Shown: positions 30,161 through 44,508 of the stretch, piece by piece
How positions within the stretch are numbered: position 1 is the first letter of the stretch
Layout of the letters: every line of letters starts with the position of its first letter
Origin: Oscheius sp. JU75
Lineage: Eukaryota; Nematoda; Chromadorea; Rhabditida; Rhabditidae
Reading direction: 5' to 3'
DNA length: 64,000 nt
Assembly (NCBI GenBank): GCA_037178855.1
Contig: JASJZC010000001.1
Location: 6,324,001-6,388,000, forward strand
The notes under the pieces: model-generated
Seen by the model: the letters and a program-made list of their open reading frames with translations, nothing else
Told to the model about the DNA's origin: nothing
The model's database searches: none
Program-made: the position numbers and the translations under genes

Positions 30161-33100
30161 CTATTCAACATCATCGGATTTGGGAACAGCGTCAGATCCC
30201 TCGCCAGCCTCCTGAATGAGGATACCGCCTTGGCCCTCGTCACGCATCAGAATCATCGAACTGTCGTCCATAACCACGTCCTGAAAAACGTGTTTAGAAG
30301 CAGAAGAAAAGACAAATCAAACCTCAAGAATCTGTCCTTCGTCGAGGATTTCTTCTTCGACAATTTCGCCCTCGATGATTGTTCCGTCCTCAACCATCTG
30401 ATCAGCATCGGCCTGGTCGGCTACAATTTCGACACCGAAGTCCTGAAAGTTCTTGTTTAACCAAGGAAAAACAGAAGAGCTCGTACCGATTTGATGTTTC
30501 TCAAGACTCGTTGCTCATTCTTCAAGACGAGAGCCTTCCAAACGTGGTCAAAGGCCTCATCTTCGGTCCTGGCACCGACAAGATTTTTGACATAGCGGAA
30601 GAGCTGATTGCTGAGATGGGCGTCTTGTCTATCAGATTGCTGATGGCCAGTCTGTTGACGACGACCTCGAACGGCAGAAACGTCTTCTTCGATAGCACCA
30701 CTGGTTTCAGCCCAGTCTGGTGGCACATAATCAGCCATCGAATCCTCCACATCGAAGCCGGCAACTCCTTCAATCTTCAGATCAGCCTCGATCAGACCAG
30801 CCTGGCGGAGTTCTCGCTTTAGGAAGTTGATCTGAAAACAACGGTATAAAGAAAATTCCAACTTTTAAATGTCAATAAAATATTTAATATTCCCAGGTGT
30901 GAAAACTCACCGTTCTCGGATGAATGGCCATATTATGCTTCAGGGAAAGTTCTTTCACGACATCGTTAATTGACATCTGATTCAGCAACAGCTGTTTGGC
31001 TTCCTCCTTCACTGGCTGCGGCAGTCGAATGAAGGAGTTGTCTGTGTGAACAGAGTTTCCATGAATGACTGGCTGCGGAATCTCTCCATCCTCGGAGTAC
31101 CAATAGGCAATCATGGCCATTCCGATTTGCTGATTATCCTTCGTGATGTAGACGACACGCTTCTTCAGTCTGTGACATCTTGGCAGAGTGGCCGCGTAGA
31201 CATGAAGTTGGTAATCTCCATCGCTGACCAGAGGGAACTTCTTGCCACGGATCACACGCAACTGGCTATTCTGGTTCAAACCCAGGGAGATTCTGTGCGT
31301 TTTTGGTCTTCTACAGATAACCGAGCCTGAAAATTCAGCCATCAGCTAGTCGACAATCTATTTTACCATCAGTATGGGTATAGTTCTCAGACCACGGGCC
31401 CAGACCATCACAGGTTAGCATACGGCTATCGACTTGGCCGTCGATGAAGAATACGAATGCTCCACGTCCTGGCAACATTGGCGGGAACTGCGGGATACGA
31501 TTGTTGACGCAGCCCAGCTGCTCACTGAAACAGTGCTCAATACCATGTACCACAGAAATAAAACAAATCGCTAGTAAGTTGAAAACCTACAGCAAATAGG
31601 GTTTGTTGTAGAGGTAGTGAAGTTGTCTGTTCCTGTCCTGTAGGAAGTCGATATCATCTAGCACGAGGTAGGTCTCTCCGGAATCCAAAGTCTGGGCATT
31701 TCCACTAAATGGCGATGGCTTCTCACTCTCCGATTCGTCAGAAACGTCTTCCAGAACCTCAGACATGTCTCCAGTCTAAAAAAAAAACAAAGCCCTTGTT
31801 TCAAGGTCTTGTTTCAATCACGTACCAATCGTCTGAGGGGACGTCTTCTGATCATTCTCTTGCCGTACGGACCATTGATTCGGGGAATTGATCCCTCTTG
31901 ATTGTAGTCGTACATGATCATCACGTGACTGATGATGACTTTGGTAGCCGTTTCCATCAAATAATGAATCCGCTTCCTTAGACGATCCTCCTTTGGATGG
32001 ATGCTGTAGAGCGAGACGAGATGATATGGGAACATCTTGTAGTCGCCTTCTTGCATCACGTAACGGCGAGACTTCGGATCCTGAACGATGCCGTACTTGC
32101 GCACTTTGGAACGATAGCAGGTCGGACGATCAGCTAAACATTGAATTCATTTCAAAAATTGACAGTTCTTACGTGTAGCATTGGCCGACCAGGGCGAGAA
32201 GTCATCTCGATTGATGTCGTGCGGAAAAACGACATGTCCGTTGACGAAGAAGACATAAGCACGGGCATTTCGGACCAACGGTGGATGGGAAGGCTTGCTC
32301 GTGTTCATAAGACCCTTTTCGTCACTGAACAAATCGAGATTCTCACGTAATCTAAGACTTACACAAAGTCACTGTTGGCAATAAATTCCAGAATGGTATC
32401 GGTGTTGCAGAGTACGCGCTTATGTCGTACAGTGAGGTAGGTGTGGCCATCTTCGAGACTTCTGACTCCTTCGAAAAACGGGGAACTGGATTCCTGGCTA
32501 ACGAGTACGTCTTCTTCGAACTCGGTATCCCAGCCAGCATTGAGACTGTCTTCTGGCAAGTCTTCAAATTCCAACGAATCGGTGAATGCACTGCCAAGTG
32601 TGGGATTGCCCATATCATCGTGGGTAACGACTTCTTCCACGAGTTCCTCCACATCAACATCATCGTCATTCATGAGACGGGGATCCGGCTTTTCGTTATG
32701 GTTGGCTCGCTTCAAATATTTGATTTTACATTATGCACCTACCACCGCCCCACTATTTAAAATACAAAACAACGAGAAAGAAACGTACCAGCATGATTTG
32801 CTCTGGCGGAGGAGCAAGGACAGCGTTGCTGGCTCGATTATTCGTCTTGACAATTTCTGGAATCGGGCCGGCCTGCATGTACTCGTAGATCCAGCACACA
32901 TTGCCCAGAATTGATGTATTGGCTCGCTGGACATAGATGATGCGCTTCCTCAGTCGAGGGCAGCGGCAGAGAATCGTAATGGTTTCGACCAGAGCCATTC
33001 CAGTGGACTGCCATTCTTCTTTCGAAGTCACGAGCTGTCCCGACTCATCTTGGACTAGAGCTTTCTTCACGGTTCTGACGCGATGATTGACCGAGGCACC

Positions 33101-35913
33101 TGAAATTAAAACATTGAGGGGTGAATGAATGTTACTGCGGAAAATAAGGTTTCCCTGCTACTTTCACAGAAACTTTATAGATTAAAGGCCACTCGCCTTG
33201 ATAAGTCCATGGGGAAAGTCCGTCTCCAGTGAAATGAAGCTGATCGCCAATCAGGCTGGCTGGGGCAAAGAAGACGAAAACGCCTCGTCCTTCGATCAGC
33301 GGCGGGAGATACGGAATCCTATGGTTCAGAAAATCGCTCTGTTCCAGAAGCTGTGGCTCGTTGATTAGCCACTTCAGAAGCAACTTCTTGTTGTTCGTCC
33401 AGCCATAGCGGTCCGGTCTGACGCTGAAGAAGCGCTCCAATCTTGGACCTTCGACCATTTCCTCTTCGAACGGATTCTCATTGTCGCCGACGAACAGCAC
33501 ATGACCACGCTCGAATTCCTCATCAGTGTGACTACCACGGAAAGCCTCATTGCCGTGGATGACGTTGAGCAGAATGGGAATGTCACCGGGAGTCGTGAAG
33601 TCATAAAGGATCAGCACATTTCCGATGATGTGTCCAGCACGGGCGAGATAGAAAATCTGTAAGAAGATGATTAGTATTATGAGCTACAATATAACCCATA
33701 CCTTCTTTCTCAATCTCAGACAACGAGGCAGCCAAGCGCTGTACTCCGTCAAGTGGATTTCGGCAGAACGCGGATCGCCTTTGGTCGGGACAAGACGTCC
33801 TCCTTGGCGAATAATCGGATGTTTCCTGACATTCGGTTTGACGACTGGCTCGTTGTGGGAAGGATCGTTGCCTGAATCAGGAGAATCTAATTATGGAATA
33901 GTAATCACAATACGTCCTTCGTGGGAGAGGCTAGCCTCTTTTAGTTCCAATTACTCTCAATCTTTTTCAGAATCAGGACAAAACTCACTGGACGTAGTCC
34001 AAGGCTTCAAGTCGTCAGTCGACAGATCTCGAATACTGGTGATGCTGCTTCCGTCGATGTAGAAGGCATAACAGGTTTTGGCTGTGGTAAGTGGAGGAAG
34101 ACGCGGTGGCTTGTTCATCATCCAGCCTTGCTCGCGACTGGAAACAAAGTTGAGCTATAAAAGTTGAGAAAGAACGTACATCGTCTGAATCTCGTTTCTG
34201 TTGGTTAACAACTCAATGATCCTCTCCTTACGAAGAAGATACGACAGACATCCCGGGATGACTGTGGCATAGACGTCGCCATTCTCCGTAGCCATGATCT
34301 GATCCTCGAACAGTTTGACATTGAACGAGTTGATCTTCTCCGCTTCGACTTTGGTCAGCGGCTTGTCGTATGTGTACTTGTTTCGAGGGGACGGAGCGGT
34401 GGGATCTCTGGCAACCTGACTGCGTCTCTGGTTGGGCAGATTGGTCCTACGGAACGGAGTTTGCCCTTGGGGGTACTTGCGGGGACGACCACGTCTACGC
34501 TTCGTGTCTCTGAATTCATGAAAATGCAACGGTAAAGTCAATAATCTTACCCAGCACGTTCCAGAAGAGGCGGTTCATCGCCCTGCTCGCTCATCATCTC
34601 GTCGTCGAACTGGTATGCCTTCATCATTTCCTCGTGGTCGAGCTCCTCCAGATTGGACATCGTTTCCACGTCGACTTCTTGTCCGAGCTGTAACAAAAGT
34701 CGTTATGAAGCTCGAGAGACATGCTCGACAGTTTCTACAAAAGTAGTAGTGAGCTTTGGTCTGAAGTTAATAAAAATGACCAGAAAACATAAACCAGACT
34801 AGGAAAATAGCTATTTTCATGTCCAATCACTTTTTCGTAGGGCCTTGGAAGATTAGTAAGTCTGAACTGTGGGAGGAGGTGGGAAAGCGGTAGTGAACTG
34901 ACCCTTGCCATGCCATGGATCGGTAGGGAGGGGATCGCGCATAAGCAAAATCAACAGAAGGACCGTTTGTCAAACGCAAAACGGTTGTAGAAAGGGTCAT
35001 CGCAAATAGAGTAAAAATCGAAAGAGTGATCATTTGGTAAGGGAGAGGGGGTCTTTCAAAACTTTTCATCGTAGTGATCCACTTGGGCTCTGTGGCAAAG
35101 GTATATAGCTACGAGGGAAACAATTGTAGAAATGGAAAAAAGTCAGAAAATCAGTCAAGTTTCCAATAGATTCTTTCGTCCTCAGTTTTGACACTTTTAA
35201 CTATCCAGAACGATGTCGCCACACGGCTGGTAAATGTAAATAAAGCCTACATGATCAATGTCGAACTGCTCCAAGTCTCGGCCGTTCTCCTCTTCCTCTT
35301 GAATCAACTCCACCGTCTCGTTCACTTCCATCTGCATCACGATCTCTCTCGGGCCATCTTGGACAATTATTTGCTCCTGATGAGTGATCGGAGTGATTTG
35401 TGGAGCTTGACGACGTGGACGTCCGCGAGTAACTGAGCCGACCAATGGATTCTCAGCAACAGACTGCTGTGCGGCTTTCTCCATGTGGATAGGAATATCG
35501 ACGGCATGAGCCTCGGCATCGTTCTGTTCCGATAGAGGAGGGATTTCGCCGCCTTCAATTCCATCTTCGTCTGCTTCTTCTTTGACTGTGCCAGGGTAGT
35601 TTACCTAAAAATGCTGCATTCAAGTATGTTGATAGAGAAAGGTATAGGTTATTCGCAGTAGAAGTTATTTTTTTATTCCATGGTCGCAATCACGTATGAA
35701 TTCAAATTCACCTTTTCCTACGGAAAAATTTTTCACAAAACGAACCTCATATTCTCCACTCGTGAAAAGAACGCTCTTCCTGGCATTTCTTTTTGGTCTC
35801 GAGCCTTCCGCCTGTTCTTCAGCTGGCTGAACTGCCGGTTTGACAGCTTTGCGTTTTCTTCCGACTGTTCCTTCCGTTTTCTTCTCCGGCGAATTTACCG
35901 AGCGACGTGTCAT
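30161..35913 (-). CDS. large AT-hook protein with four copies of an unrecognised module
   Basis: This minus-strand gene runs from ATG 35913 (M-T-R-R-S-V-N-S-P-E-K-K) to TAG at 30161-30163, with about fifteen introns (one of some 500 bases at 34691-35250) and very roughly 1,500 residues. Two AT-hook cores are visible near the N-terminus: T-R-G-R-P-R-R-Q (35415) and R-R-R-G-R-P-R-K-Y (34490). Four repeats follow. Each has a hydrophobic F-V-F-F-I-D-G strand and D-G-L-S-P-W, a basic Cys/Arg segment, P-R-C-x-R-L-R-K-R-I-x-Y, and I-x-Y-x-Y-x-x-x-G-x-I-P. The tail is acidic. AT hooks and acidic stretches suggest a nuclear DNA-binding or chromatin role; that is inference. I cannot name the family; the repeats may be nematode-specific. 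Confidence 0.75.
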
Positions 35914-36177
35914 TGCACTAAAAAGCGTGTTCTAAGACGATTATATTAGAGAAAAAAGAGAAGTATAAGCGATTGAGGGAACAAATGAGTGTTAGCCGGC
36001 AGGAAATGAGAAACATTTACAAATACTGGACGGTCTTTATTTTACACGGTGTTTAAAAAAGAAGGAGAAAGAAGTACCAATGTAATATGCAAATGAAGAG
36101 AACGGATTCGAGTACGTATTTTTCCATAAATAAACAGGGAATTATGGGTTCATAAAAAACTCGTTTAGAAAATTTGC
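35914..36177. other. short intergenic region
   Basis: Upstream of the AT-hook gene and downstream of the first Rab11 gene, both on the minus strand. AATAAA-like signals for the Rab gene are present on the minus strand near 36128-36133 (TTTATT on plus). Nothing else seen. Confidence 0.4.
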
Positions 36178-37618
<1,441 letters not shown>

Positions 37619-38625
37619 TCTGATGGCTGAAAAAAAATCGTGAAAAAAATGAAAGTGTGGCAAAGATGAGAAGAACAGGTTCACCAAATTGGGGGCAAAT
37701 TTCGCAACATGATGCGTCTGTACTTTGGTTTGTACAGGTGAGCAACAAACAAAGATGAAGAATTGAAAAATAAAACAAAACTTAGGGATCCAAAACATGT
37801 GGAATTTCCCCCAGGTAACTGTGCTTCGAACTTTGTTTGAATCTGTAACGAAAAGCGCCTAATACTTTCTAACAACTGCTACTGCAATAATAACCCCGAG
37901 AGGACCCCGAAAATCGTGTAAATGAAAGAAAACGGACTGATCTGTCAAGTGATCAACGGCGTTCCCCGTCGTCAAAACAAAAATACTGGGGTAAAGATTT
38001 AATTCCTTAGTTTTTGTGCAGAAACATGTGAAACACGTTAACCGAAGTTCTACCGGGGCAAATGACAATCAGGGCATCCACAAGAGCTGAAAATGGGGAA
38101 AATGTGGACAACCGTCGGTATAAACTGGACCGTCCACGTCAGTTCTTTCACTCGACCGCGGCGCTCGACCGCTTTGCGTCGTGACAAGACCCAGCTGGTC
38201 GGTTGATTAAAGGACTGCGCGCAATAGGTCTCGTCACGAATTCGCTCTCTTGGCTGGTCTAGTGATGTCTCGAGTTCCTTTGGCCTAAATTTCTTTCAAC
38301 TTTTTCTTTACAGTTTAGCCCAATTTTTGACCAATTTGCTCTAATTTCAATCCTGAGAGAGGTAGGCAATCGATTTATTTTCTTGTGGATACTATTTGAA
38401 CGCCGATTGTTGCTAAAATTATCGAGTAATTTTAGAGTTAAATTCGCATTTTGTTCTATGAGGCTCTACGAGGCTTCTGTAAACTTGAAATGGTCGAAAA
38501 TCGGTGTATCTTGTAGGAATTGTATTTTATTTTCGTCAACCCTCTCGTAACTCAAATCTCTCTCCTCTTCACCATTATCTTTGCCACATGCATATTGTTC
38601 AGTTTCAGGGTAACGAAGGCTTGAA
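37619..38625. promoter_or_regulatory. divergent upstream region of rab-11 copy A and rpl-7
   Basis: About 1 kb lies between two genes transcribed away from each other, both expected to be strongly expressed. A GC-rich block (CTCGACCGCGGCGCTCGACC) sits near 38150-38170. A TTTCAG at 38604-38609, just before the rpl-7 start, is a likely 5'-UTR intron or trans-splice acceptor. No TATA box could be assigned. Confidence 0.4.
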
Positions 38626-39485
38626 ATGGCCCAGACAAAGAAACTGCCCCAGGTCCCTGAGACGATCCTGAAGAGGAGGAAGCTCCGTGCCGAGACTCGT
38701 GCCAAGGCTATCCAAAACAAAGTCAAGCTTGCCGCTGTAAGTCAATTAATAGTTTTTGTTACACTCTCATTTCAGAAGGCCAAGGAGACCAAGTCGAAGA
38801 TCTTCAAGCGTGCCGAGAAGTACGTTCAAGAGTACCGCCAGGCTGAGCGTGATGCTCTCAAGATGAAGCGCGACGCCGAGAAGGACGGAAACATTTACGT
38901 TCCTGACCAGCCCAAGCTTGCCTTCGTCATCCGTATTCGCGGTATCAACCAGCTCCACCCCAAGCCAAGAAAGGTGAGTCTTATTATTCTTTGCATATAC
39001 CAGTCTCGTTTTTCAGGCCCTCCAGATCCTCCGTCTCCGTCAGATCAACAACGGAGTGTTTGTCAGACTGAATAAGGCCACACTTCCCCTGCTCCGCATT
39101 GTCGAGCCCTACGTCGCTTGGGGATACCCCAACCTCAAGTCGATCCACGATCTCGTCTACAAGAGAGGATACGCCAAGGTCAACGGCCAACGTGTGCCTA
39201 TTACCGATAACAGCATTGTCGAAAAAGCTCTTGGCAAGCAGGAGATCATCTGTATTGAGGATCTGATTCATGAGATCGCCACCGTCGGACCCAACTTCAA
39301 GCAAGCCACCAACTTCCTCTGGCCCTTCAAGCTCAACAACCCCACCGGTGGATGGACCAAGAAGACGAATCATTTCACTGAAAGGTTTGTCTTTTCTGAG
39401 ACGTTTGGTTATAAAATAATCTTTCAGTGGAGATTTCGGTAACCGCGAGGACCACATCAACAAGCTTCTGAGGAAGATGATCTAA
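38626..39485 (+). CDS. rpl-7: 60S ribosomal protein L7 (uL30)
   Basis: Four exons (38626-38736, 38776-38973, 39017-39384, 39428-39485) give 244 residues, the usual length. The start is [18 protein letters not shown]. The uL30 core has F-V-I-R-I-R-G-I-N, then [26 protein letters not shown] and [10 protein letters not shown]. The end is [15 protein letters not shown]7 is a structural protein of the large subunit at the ITS2-proximal/5S side. Codon use is strongly biased to C-ending codons compared with its neighbours, as expected for a ribosomal protein. It sits between two Rab11 genes. Confidence 0.96.
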
Positions 39486-40565
39486 TTTGTTGGTGTGTTA
39501 CTGTTATTGGAGTGTAAATCTGTTGATTTGTTATAATTTCATGTTCTTGATGACTGACGGACCTTTTAACGGCATCATAGGCTAAAATATTTCACTGAAT
39601 CTGAAAGTAGTTCTATTGTCTCACGCGCTTTGGAATCGGTCCGAAGTGCCGCAATCGGGTTGAGTCACTTCTCTACAAACAGTCGCGTCCGTTGTCCGGG
39701 AAATGTTTCGCGATCGCACTTCTTTTTAGCACTCGTTCCAATCCTGGAAAGGATATCTGATCGCGAACCTCTGACCCGCGCTGCAGTCAGCCGTGTGGTC
39801 GGTAAACAGTCTTTTGTATGAACTAGAGGGCACAGACCGGCCTCTTGCGCATCGCTCGTGTTTTGACCCTGCAAGTTCCAGAATCTTAAAAACCGCATTT
39901 TCCATTATCGTTGAGGAATTATTGGCACAGCTGTCTTTCTCTTTCACCAGTTGTCGAACGTATTGTCTGCCTGTACGACCATTTTGGCGATAATTTGCAA
40001 AACAATTGTAGAACTACCCAAATTGGGTAGCAACTGATCTTAAAATTATGAGGATTTGCAAGTTCTTGTACCTGAAGAAACGGCGCTGCCTAAAAACAGT
40101 CTAGCACTAACAGACCTTGTCTACTTCCGCGCATTCTTTCTTTTCTGAGCAGTGATTCACACCGGGACAGCTTTTTCTCTGAAATGGGTCAATGAATATT
40201 AATACTGGACCTCTCTCTTTCATTCGCCCGAAGGATAATCGCATGTGCCGGTTCCTGGCCATGAGTCATAGTCATTCAGGCCTCTCTTTCCCAACCAAAG
40301 GGTCTCGTGGATACTCTTATCAGGTACCAAGCCACGAAGGCTTCAGGCTTGTGTCCCGTTTCTCTCGTTGTATTCAGAGTTTTTCCTCTATGTAGCAGTC
40401 AAAAGTTTACCAGCATTAGTGCTCTCTTTCGAAAACCAAACAAAGCACCTGACCCACAGAAATAATCCCTTCTCTTCCTTCACTCTTGTCGGATCGATAA
40501 CGGTTCTCTATCTCCTCCATCTCTTCATTCCTTGTTCCACAAAGTATTGACGTTCAGGCTGACCA
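39486..40565. other. intergenic between rpl-7 and rab-11 copy B
   Basis: About 1.1 kb with no supported exon, tRNA or repeat. Short open frames near 39630-39990 and 40190-40550 lack any recognisable protein signature. It would contain the rpl-7 3' UTR and the promoter of the second Rab11 gene. Confidence 0.5.
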
Positions 40566-41475
<910 letters not shown>

Positions 41476-42199
41476 GAATACTGTGATATGTGTAAGACGG
41501 CTTTAAAACAATTAAAGTATTGAAATGTTCGGATATTTTCTATCAGGTTCTATCCAGGAGATTCAAGAGAGTCCGGTCTAGATCTCGGTGCGAAGCGGTA
41601 AAGACGAACTTCAACTCTTTCTCTTTTTTTCAGAAATTCAGCTTCTCCAGATATCGGTTTCTTTTCTATTGGAAGCCCCTCTACAAGGTAACTTTTCATT
41701 AACATTTTGGATAATAACTTCTATATACTGCAAATAATTTTAAGAACACAGCTTCTAGAAGTTCTTGTCCAAAAATGGCTCGGAATATACTCAACCTTCA
41801 ACTACTTGCTCTCCTACTCAAGACTTCCAGAGATGCACTGGCAAGAAAGATATGAATGCTGATCGTAGATCGACTGGTTTGGACTACCGTACTCTTACAG
41901 TAATCGACTTGATTCTTAATTCTGAAAACATGAAAGCCAAGTCGGAATCACTGTCCAATCTATACGGCTATGGTTCTCTTCCGTTCGACGATTTCTGATA
42001 TCTGAACTGTGCCATTCCGATCGTTGAGACAAGAGAAAAGATGGCTTGACTTTGCAAATGGAAGGCTATTAACGCGTTGAAGAAACTAAGAGACAGTAAT
42101 ATGGTTTAACTCGGTGTTCAAATAAATACATGTACACATCTTGGATTCCAAGAAAACACCGGCTGTCGGGTCGTAATCGTCTCATAGGGATATGTACTG
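41476..42199. other. mostly non-coding, with a possible small secreted peptide gene
   Basis: An open frame from an acceptor at about 41758 to TGA at 41996-41998 encodes 75-80 residues ending N-L-Y-G-Y-G-S-L-P-F-D-D-F. An overlapping frame has an ATG at about 41776 with a signal-peptide-like start (M-A-R-N-I-L-N-L-Q-L-L-A-L-L-L). The two frames cannot be joined by an obvious intron. I do not claim a gene here. Confidence 0.25.
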
Positions 42200-42813
42200 T
42201 CACTTCTCCTTGGGCTGTTCGATTGCCTTCTGCCTTTTTCGCTCCTCAATCAACTTTTTGTCCTCTCGTTTACTCCGCATCTGTCCGATGAATGAGTGAA
42301 CACTGTCCACGTGAAGAATCCTTCCAGCTCCGCCTTGCAGCCATCGACGGACCAGAATCTCGACGTCGCGAGGATCGTCCTTACATCGTTCTCCTTCTAT
42401 TGGCCGACTGAACGAGTTCCGATGTGGTTGAGTGAAAACCTACCGATCCAGAAACAGTTGATAGACTGGCATAGATTCGTATGTTATCTTGTACATCCGA
42501 GATACATCTGGAGAGAACATAAAACTGACAAGTTTTATAAGAACTCACTGCATTCATCCATGTTCAGTCTCACAAAGGCCACTTTCCTTCCGAACTTTTC
42601 ACTCAGCTGATCGAATTTCTCCCTCGTCTTATTCGGATGAAGAGCTGACTCATTGAATTCGACTATGACCGGCATATCCGAGGCTGCGAAAAGACAAGCC
42701 GCAAAATCCGAATCATCGAGGAACGTATTGACCAGGACGTTGCTGATAGGTAGCTATATTTAGATGTCTCTGTGATACCTGGTCGGCTCCTCGAAGTAGT
42801 CGTTGTCTGTCAT
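42200..42813 (-). CDS. thioredoxin-fold protein without the CxxC active site
   Basis: Four exons (42813-42779, 42742-42549, 42507-42444, 42407-42200) give 166 residues. The pattern M-P-V-I-V-E-F-N-E, then F-G-R-K-V-A-F-V-R-L-N-M-D-E-C and Y-E-S-M-P-V-Y-Q-L-F-L-D matches the beta-alpha-beta core of thioredoxin. P-V-Y stands in the cis-proline position. The place of the W-C-G-P-C active site reads N-E-S-A-L-H-P, so no disulfide redox chemistry is expected. The C-terminal 50 residues are a charged helix. The protein probably acts as a binding or chaperone-like factor; the exact subfamily is not recognised. It lies 311 bases downstream of EIPR1 on the same strand. Confidence 0.72.
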
Positions 42814-43124
42814 GTATTTAGTACAACATCACGGCCTCTGACCTTGAAAACTAAACTGAAATCCAATCGATTCTGTTTTTCCGAGAAAAAAAGGAGTGAG
42901 ACATAAAAGTAAACGATGAACGTGACTCCAAAAGAAGGAATGCCGCACATTTGTTTGAATTTTCGCGACAGGACCCACAGCTGTTGGCAAGGAGATCTAG
43001 CGACAAAACTTATAATGTAGAAACAACGAGCGACATGTGGTTCTGCTATTCCAAATGAGGATACTAAAGTGCACATACAGTTCATATCCAATGCCGTTTA
43101 CTGAATAAATTTATTTAAAATTGT

Positions 43125-44251
43125 TCAAAGCTGGAGCAGAGCGTATTTGTGCTTCCTCTTGACCCGGGATACTACAACTCGTCCGTCGTAAGACAATGAA
43201 GCAAATGTCCATGGGTCGGCAGTTGACCAGACACAGGCATATCTGAACACTTGTTTTCCAAGACTTTCTGCCCACTTACACAGATTCCTCGTGTTCTTCA
43301 ATCCGTTCCAATTGTCCATCTGACAGTCGTTCCGTCTCGAGACTGTCCTCTTCCTCTCCGATTTCTTCATTTTTCTCGCTGCTCACAGATTGGATGCAAC
43401 TCAAGACAACACAGGCGTCACTGCCGGCAGAAAGTATGATCTGGTCGTGGACGGGATGGAACTTGACTTGCCAGGCCCAATGGGCATGAGACTGCAAGGC
43501 CAACAAGGCCTGTGATGGATTTCTCCAATCCCAAATACGTACAGATCCATCATCGCCACAAGACGCGACGCTATTTTCGCATGTGTTTGGACATTTCTGA
43601 TACTCACCAGTGTTGCAAATTTGGATTAAAATCCAGGTTGAGAGCCCGATGAGGATGTGCCTTTTCTATCGACATTCCTTCTCTGAATTTAGGTTTCTTA
43701 TTGGTACTTTCTCGCCAACCCACTTCACAGTTCGACTATCCAAGCAGACGAGGTTTTTACCTACTGACAAGCCAAGTATGGTTCCGTTATTGTGGGGACT
43801 GATCGCCTGAGCATGAATCGGGCCAGATATGTCGTGACTTGACAGTTTCTGGAGGGGTTTTTATCATTTAGTCCGATTAAAACTTGCCTTCAACCCGTCC
43901 ATGTCAAAGAAATCAACGACCGACTCACATATAGCCGATCCTTTGTTGTTCTGTGGCTCCCACTCGAAGCTCATGTAACTTTTCGATGCCTCATCACTAT
44001 GCAGGTTGTCCAAGCCGCCCTTCTCCCCGTCCAAGCGATATAAATGGACTCCGAATTGGGGAGATGTGTCTCTGTCTTGAAACAATGTTAAAAAATAAAC
44101 TCAAACTTGACTCACAATCGGCTGAAACACAGGCCACAACATCAGGATCGGTCGGGCAGGCAGCAAGAGCACGAACCTCTCCCTTCGGATGGGCAAATGT
44201 CGTGGATCCGATGCGGCTGTAGTCTCCTTCAACAGTTAGCCGACAGATCTA
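43125..44251 (-). CDS. eipr-1: WD-repeat protein EIPR1 (TSSC1), start unresolved
   Basis: Minus-strand exons include 43570-43280 and 43242-43125 (stop at 43125-43127). WD repeats read [24 protein letters not shown] and L-S-A-G-S-D-A. The end, E-E-H-E-E-S-V-Y-A-C-V-W-S then [13 protein letters not shown], is diagnostic of EIPR1. One intron uses a GTGGGT donor near 43730. EIPR1 binds the EARP and GARP tethering complexes and helps endosomal recycling and dense-core vesicle biogenesis. The first exon is not settled: coding-like sequence continues to about 44400 (K-E-L-V-S-G-P-N-L-G-A-V-S-K), but no ATG could be joined with confidence. Confidence 0.82.
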
Positions 44252-44508
44252 AAATATGTAGTTTTTCATTTCGGATGTGAGCAGCATTAGTCTCTTATGA
44301 TGGTTCACAAAGTTTGCTGCCTTGCAAAAGCACCTTCGAAACGGCGCCTAAATTGGGTCCTGAGACGAGCTCTTTGACAGTAATTTTAAAGATATTTTTT
44401 TTTAGGATACTTCTTCGCTGTTTGTGTACTTTAGTACACGTTTTTATAACTTATAACTTGGTCGTGTTTCAACGTTTTATATAGACTTGATAATAAGCCA
44501 CTTTCAGA

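Noticed and set aside
42200-44251. EIPR1 and the thioredoxin-fold gene as a two-gene operon
   Set aside because: Same strand, but 311 bases apart, wider than typical worm operon spacing; no trans-splice evidence can be read from DNA alone.
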